A stretch of DNA of 64,000 nucleotides from Sphingomonas sp. IC081 (GTDB taxonomy: Bacteria; Pseudomonadota; Alphaproteobacteria; Sphingomonadales; Sphingomonadaceae): assembly GCF_006874585.1 (NCBI RefSeq), contig NZ_CP029761.1:2553001-2617000 (forward strand), read 5' to 3'. Both the position numbers and the translations under genes were made by a program. This document shows, in pieces, positions 60,629-64,000 of this stretch (position 1 is the stretch's first letter; each line of letters opens with the position of its first letter). Under the pieces are notes generated by a model that saw nothing but the letters and a program-made list of their open reading frames with translations, ran no database searches and was not told the origin of the DNA.

Positions 60629-61462
60629 TCAGGCTTCGTCGATGACGGGGTTGGTGAGCGTGCCGATCACGCCGATGGAAACTTCCACGGTGTCTCCGGC
60701 CTTCAGGTAGAGCGGGGGCCTACGCTTGTCGCCGACGCCGCCGGGGGTGCCGCTGGCGATCACGTCGCCGGGCTTGAGGTCGGTGAAGGTCGAGCAGTAG
60801 GCGATGACCGTGGGGATATCCCAGATCATGTCCGAGATCGGCTGGTCCTGCACCAGCTCGCCGTTGACGCGGGTCTGCACGCGCTGCGAGGCGAGGTCCT
60901 CGACGTCCGAGGCCGCGACCATCGCGGGGCCGAAGCCGCCGGTGCCGGGCCAGGTCTTGCCGGGGGTGAACTGGATGTTGTGGCGCTGCCAGTCGCGGAT
61001 CGAACCGTCGTTGAACGGCGCGAAACCGGCGACATGCTCCCAGGCATTCTCGGGCGCGATGCGGCGGCCGCCCTTGCCGATGATGACCGCCAGTTCGCCC
61101 TCGTAGTCGAACCGCTCGCTTTCGGGCGGGCGGACCATCGCCTCGCCGTCGGCGATCAGGCTGTCGGCCCAGCGGGTGAAGATCGCCGGGTGTTCCTTCT
61201 GCTCGCGGCCGGTCTCGGCCACGTGGGTGGCGTAGTTGAGGCCGACGCAGAGAATCTTTTCCGGGTTCGGAACGACCGGCAGCAACTTCACCGCGGCAAA
61301 GGCGAACTCACCGGTCGCGGCCAGCGCGGCGAGATCGCCGGCCAGTACGTCCTTCAGCCAGGCATCCGCGCCGGGTGCGCCGAGATCGATCACCTTGTCC
61401 CCTTCGAGGCGGCCGAAGCTCTTGCTGCCATCGGGACGTTCAAAGCTGATGTAACGGTTCAT
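60629..61462 (-). CDS. Fumarylacetoacetate hydrolase family protein
   Basis: A 277-residue FAH-fold enzyme. Metal-binding acidic residues are in DYEGELAVIIGKGG near 119-132, with the N-terminal LCVGLNYATHVAETG near 71 and C-terminal ASGTPGGVGDKRRPP near 235. These enzymes hydrolyse or decarboxylate ring-fission products of aromatic pathways. Position between the VOC protein and the TonB receptor supports a role after ring cleavage. GGGGAG lies 7 nt before ATG 61462. Confidence 0.92.
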   Translation of the reverse strand: MNRYISFERPDGSKSFGRLEGDKVIDLGAPGADAWLKDVLAGDLAALAATGEFAFAAVKLLPVVPNPEKILCVGLNYATHVAETGREQKEHPAIFTRWADSLIADGEAMVRPPESERFDYEGELAVIIGKGGRRIAPENAWEHVAGFAPFNDGSIRDWQRHNIQFTPGKTWPGTGGFGPAMVAASDVEDLASQRVQTRVNGELVQDQPISDMIWDIPTVIAYCSTFTDLKPGDVIASGTPGGVGDKRRPPLYLKAGDTVEVSIGVIGTLTNPVIDEA

Positions 61463-61509
61463 GCGTAGTCTCCCCTGCCCCCGCGTAGCGCGCGGCGGCG
61501 GTCAAATGG

Positions 61510-62394
61510 TCAGAGCGGCGCGGCTTGCCAGTCGCGGCGGAAACGGAAGCGTTCCTCGGCCCGGCGCAGGCCTTCGAAATCCTTGTCGGACACGCCCCAC
61601 TGGTCGATGCGGTTCGGCGGCCAGGTCCAGTCTTCCGGGGCCCCGGCCCGATAGTCGTGCGGCACCTTCTCCACGGCGGTCGAGAACTCGATCACCGGGC
61701 CGAACGGGGCGATGAAGTAGGCGTAGACATTGGCGCCGGGGCCGTGGCGGCCGGGGCCCCATGCGGGAACCATCGCATGGTCGCGCAGACGGCCGATGCC
61801 GCGCATCACCGCGTCGATATCCTCCATCTCGAAGGCGACATGGTTGAGCGAGGCGAACCCGGCGCGGGCAAAGGCGGTGGAATGGTGGCTGTCGTTGCAG
61901 CGCACGAAGACCATGCCTTTGGTGCGGTCGGACACGAGGAAGCCGAGAATGTCCTCCACCGCATGGCCGCAGGCTTCGGCATCGGCGGCGTTGAACACCA
62001 CGTGGGTCAGCTTCACCGGCAGGTCGCGCCCGGTGATCGGCTCGACTTCGGTAGCGTCCACCAGAAAGCGCAGGATCGTGCCTTCGGGCAGTTCGACCAG
62101 CAGGCCGTGGCCGCCGCCGAGATCGTGGCTGGTGGTCGCTCTGGCGGTCCAGCCCGCGGCGGCGATGCGCGCCTTCAGCGCGTCCAGTTCCCCGGCCGTG
62201 CAGACGAACGTGGTCGAGCGGACAAACTCGTCTTCCGACTTCTCGAACGCCACGAGGTAGGGGAACGGGCCGGAGCCGCGCAGGTAATGGGTGTCACCCT
62301 TCGTCTCCGCCGCGGCCATGCCCCAGACCTGGGTCATGAAGGTGGCGGCGGCCGCCGGATCGGGCAGCGCCAGTTCGATGCTGCGCAGTTTCAT
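61510..62394 (-). CDS. Two-domain VOC protein, extradiol dioxygenase-like
   Basis: The 294-residue protein has two glyoxalase/bleomycin-type (VOC) modules, about 1-130 and 140-260. Metal ligands consistent with type I extradiol dioxygenases are His in KLTHVVF near 141, His in LNHVAFE near 200, and Glu in VIEFST near 252. It may therefore cleave a catecholic ring, though other VOC chemistries cannot be excluded. ATG 62394 overlaps the GlcG-like gene by 4 bp. Confidence 0.82.
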   Translation of the reverse strand: MKLRSIELALPDPAAAATFMTQVWGMAAAETKGDTHYLRGSGPFPYLVAFEKSEDEFVRSTTFVCTAGELDALKARIAAAGWTARATTSHDLGGGHGLLVELPEGTILRFLVDATEVEPITGRDLPVKLTHVVFNAADAEACGHAVEDILGFLVSDRTKGMVFVRCNDSHHSTAFARAGFASLNHVAFEMEDIDAVMRGIGRLRDHAMVPAWGPGRHGPGANVYAYFIAPFGPVIEFSTAVEKVPHDYRAGAPEDWTWPPNRIDQWGVSDKDFEGLRRAEERFRFRRDWQAAPL

Positions 62395-62822
62395 GGCTTT
62401 TGCTCCTGAAGAAGACCCGCCGCCCGGATGCCGGCACGGGCGCACTCGGCATCGCATTCGCCGGTGTCACCGCTGACGCCGACGGCGCCGATCAGCGTGC
62501 CGGCGCCGTCGCGGATCACCACCCCCCCGGGCGAGAACGCGATGCGGCCGCCGACGGCAGCGGTGACGCTTTGAAAGAAGGTCGGGTTGCCCTTGGCCCG
62601 TTCGGCAAGGACGGCGGTGTCCGCGTCCATGCCCACGGCGCCCTCGGCCTTGGCCCTGGCAATGTCGAAGCGGTAGAGGCTCGCCCCGTCCTCGCGGGCG
62701 AAGGCGACCGGGTGGGCGCCCGCGTCGAGCACGATCACCGCAAGCGGCTTTGCCCCCCTCGCCCGCGCTTCGGCAAGGGTGCCGGTGACGATCGCCTGTG
62801 CAGCGGCAAGCGTGAGGGTCAT
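62391..62822 (-). CDS. GlcG/HbpS-like protein
   Basis: The 143-residue protein is of the GlcG/HbpS (DUF336) family, with LDAGAHPVAFAREDGAS near 33-49 and AFSPGGVVIRDGAGTLIGAV near 98-117. Members are found as small accessory proteins in catabolic operons; biochemical roles are mostly unsettled (some bind heme). It overlaps both neighbours by 4 bp, hence made together with the monooxygenase and VOC protein. Confidence 0.85.
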   Translation of the reverse strand: MTLTLAAAQAIVTGTLAEARARGAKPLAVIVLDAGAHPVAFAREDGASLYRFDIARAKAEGAVGMDADTAVLAERAKGNPTFFQSVTAAVGGRIAFSPGGVVIRDGAGTLIGAVGVSGDTGECDAECARAGIRAAGLLQEQKP

Positions 62823-64000
62823 GCGGCAAGCTCCTGATGGCTGGAAAGCTGCGCCGCGCGGGCGGCGAGGAGGTCTTCGGCGCTGTGGCCGGCAGTGCCG
62901 AAAACGTAGTGGTCGGGGCGGACCAGAACGGCATCGACGCCGTGATCGTCCAGCCATGCGGTCACCGCGCCATTGTCCGGCAGCGTCGAGGCCGAGACCC
63001 GCGTGACGCCCTCGGCCTGCCCCGGCACGGCATCGTCGCGCACGAAGAGGCGCCAGTCGCCGCCGGTCAACTCGTCGAGCTTGCGGCCGTCGGTGAGCAC
63101 CGGCTGCACGAAGCGCACGCCCGCACCTGGCGTCTGCGCCAGCACCACGCCCTCGGCAATCGCCGGGATCAGGTCATGCGCGGTCTCGCCCGACTTCTGC
63201 GCCGCTTCCGCGCGGATGCGGGCATCGCGCTGCGCGGCCTTGGCGGGATCGAGTTCGCAGATGTAGCGACCGGCCGCGACCGCCGCGCCGATCACCGCGC
63301 GGACATGCGGATCGCGCTCGCGCTGGTAGGTCGCCAGCACCGCAGGCGCGGCGCCGTGGTTGGCCACCGCGTCCATCTTCCACGCCAGATTGGCAACATC
63401 GCGCAGGCCGTGGCACATGCCCTGCCCGAAGAACGGCGGGGTCTGGTGCGCGGCGTCCCCGGCGAGGAACACGTTGCCGACCTGCCACTGGTGCGCGACA
63501 AGGCCATGGAAACGATAGGTCGCGGCGCGCACGATCCGGTGCGGCACATCGGCCATCCACGCGCCGACCAGTTCGGCCACCTTCCCGGGCGCCATCATCG
63601 CGGTGTCGTCCTCGCCGGGAAGCAGCATGAACTCCCAGCGGCGATGGTCGCGGCGGCCGGGCACCACCGTGGCGGGACGCGAAGGATCGCACATCATCAC
63701 GGAAAGACGCTGGAGATCGGCTCCCTCGGGCACGCCGGAAAGCGGCGGGAAGGCCACCGGCCCTTCCACTTCGGCATCGACGACAAGCCACGGCTCCTCG
63801 AACTGGAGATCGTCCAGCACGACGCCCAGCGCCTTGCGCACGGCGCTGCGGGCGCCGTCGGCGGCAATCACCCAGCGGGCACGGGCGCTGCGGGCGTCGG
63901 CACCGTCGCGATAATCGACCGTCACCCCGTCCGCGTCCTGCGTCAGCCCGGTGAAGCTGGCGCCGAGCTTCAGCTCGACGTTCGGCATCGCCGCAAAACC
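62819..64000 (-). CDS. FAD-dependent aromatic monooxygenase, 3' part
   Basis: About 393 residues are in the window; the N-terminal FAD-binding motif lies beyond the right edge. The visible part has the middle motif region WVIAADGARSAVRKAL, the second FAD motif VFLAGDAAHQTPPFFGQGM, and a C-terminal thioredoxin-like domain (from about VTAWLDDHGVDAVLVRPDHY). This is the class A phenol hydroxylase layout (MhpA/PheA/FdeE-like) that adds a hydroxyl to a phenol ring. It heads the visible part of the operon and would supply the catechol-type substrate of the VOC protein. Confidence 0.9.
   Translation of the reverse strand, partial: GFAAMPNVELKLGASFTGLTQDADGVTVDYRDGADARSARARWVIAADGARSAVRKALGVVLDDLQFEEPWLVVDAEVEGPVAFPPLSGVPEGADLQRLSVMMCDPSRPATVVPGRRDHRRWEFMLLPGEDDTAMMAPGKVAELVGAWMADVPHRIVRAATYRFHGLVAHQWQVGNVFLAGDAAHQTPPFFGQGMCHGLRDVANLAWKMDAVANHGAAPAVLATYQRERDPHVRAVIGAAVAAGRYICELDPAKAAQRDARIRAEAAQKSGETAHDLIPAIAEGVVLAQTPGAGVRFVQPVLTDGRKLDELTGGDWRLFVRDDAVPGQAEGVTRVSASTLPDNGAVTAWLDDHGVDAVLVRPDHYVFGTAGHSAEDLLAARAAQLSSHQELAA

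Noticed and set aside
61510..62394. Second protocatechuate dioxygenase
   Set aside because: The fold is VOC type (glyoxalase-like) and unrelated to LigAB; only a general extradiol-like role can be proposed.

Overview
The window is a stretch of GC-rich chromosome (roughly two-thirds G+C by eye) that most resembles a sphingomonad alphaproteobacterium (Novosphingobium/Sphingobium type). The grounds are the protocatechuate 4,5-cleavage (lig) genes in sphingomonad-like arrangement, a sphingomonad-type TonB-dependent receptor, and the style of the S9 peptidase N-terminus, flotillin and ferredoxin reductase. No rRNA, tRNA, CRISPR array, transposase or phage gene was seen. Genes are densely packed in operons with 1-8 bp stop/start overlaps.

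Layout. 1-7.3 kb: start of an S9 dipeptidyl peptidase; a three-domain GH18/deacetylase/GT2 membrane protein; a small gene of unusually low G+C; CorA; ferredoxin-NADP reductase. 7.3-13.7 kb: a molybdenum hydroxylase operon (coxG-M-S-L order, leftward), an SDR and an EthD protein. 13.8-20.4 kb: flotillin/YqiJ/XpaC-like/TelA membrane-stress cluster, then FdhD and a formate/nitrite-type channel. 20.5-28.7 kb: protocatechuate 4,5-cleavage locus in two divergent units (DUF1932-ligJ-ligA-ligB-ligC-AKR leftward; ligK-ligI rightward) around a LysR-type regulator. 28.8-32.7 kb: glutathione-dependent formaldehyde oxidation (adhC, fghA) with a divergent LysR. 32.8-38.8 kb: opgGH glucan synthesis behind an outer-membrane factor and a HlyD adaptor. 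39-44.5 kb: a P450/ferredoxin pair, pobA with divergent pobR, and a SulP transporter. 44.7-55.4 kb: a complete L-rhamnose locus (GH106 rhamnosidase, isomerase, aldolase/dehydrogenase, kinase, RhaT, DeoR regulator). 55.6-64 kb: a leftward operon of FAD monooxygenase, GlcG-like protein, VOC (extradiol-like) protein, FAH hydrolase, TonB receptor, small membrane protein, esterase and Tat-exported GH1 beta-glucosidase.

How it may work together. 4-Hydroxybenzoate would be hydroxylated by PobA to protocatechuate, which LigAB, LigC, LigI, LigJ and LigK take to pyruvate and oxaloacetate (a LigU tautomerase is not present here). The right-hand 20 kb has glycosidases for rhamnose and glucose, rhamnose catabolism, an outer-membrane receptor and a monooxygenase/VOC/FAH ring-degradation set. 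My main inference is that this is a route for plant rhamnoglucosides (for example flavonoid glycosides) whose B-ring fragment could feed PobA and the lig pathway. That is a hypothesis, not something the sequence proves.

Two dispersed inverted-repeat families stand out. One is a 33-bp-stem/16-nt-loop cruciform in three copies, two perfect with matched changes in both arms. The other is an approximately 90-bp element in four copies, each lying between convergent gene ends.
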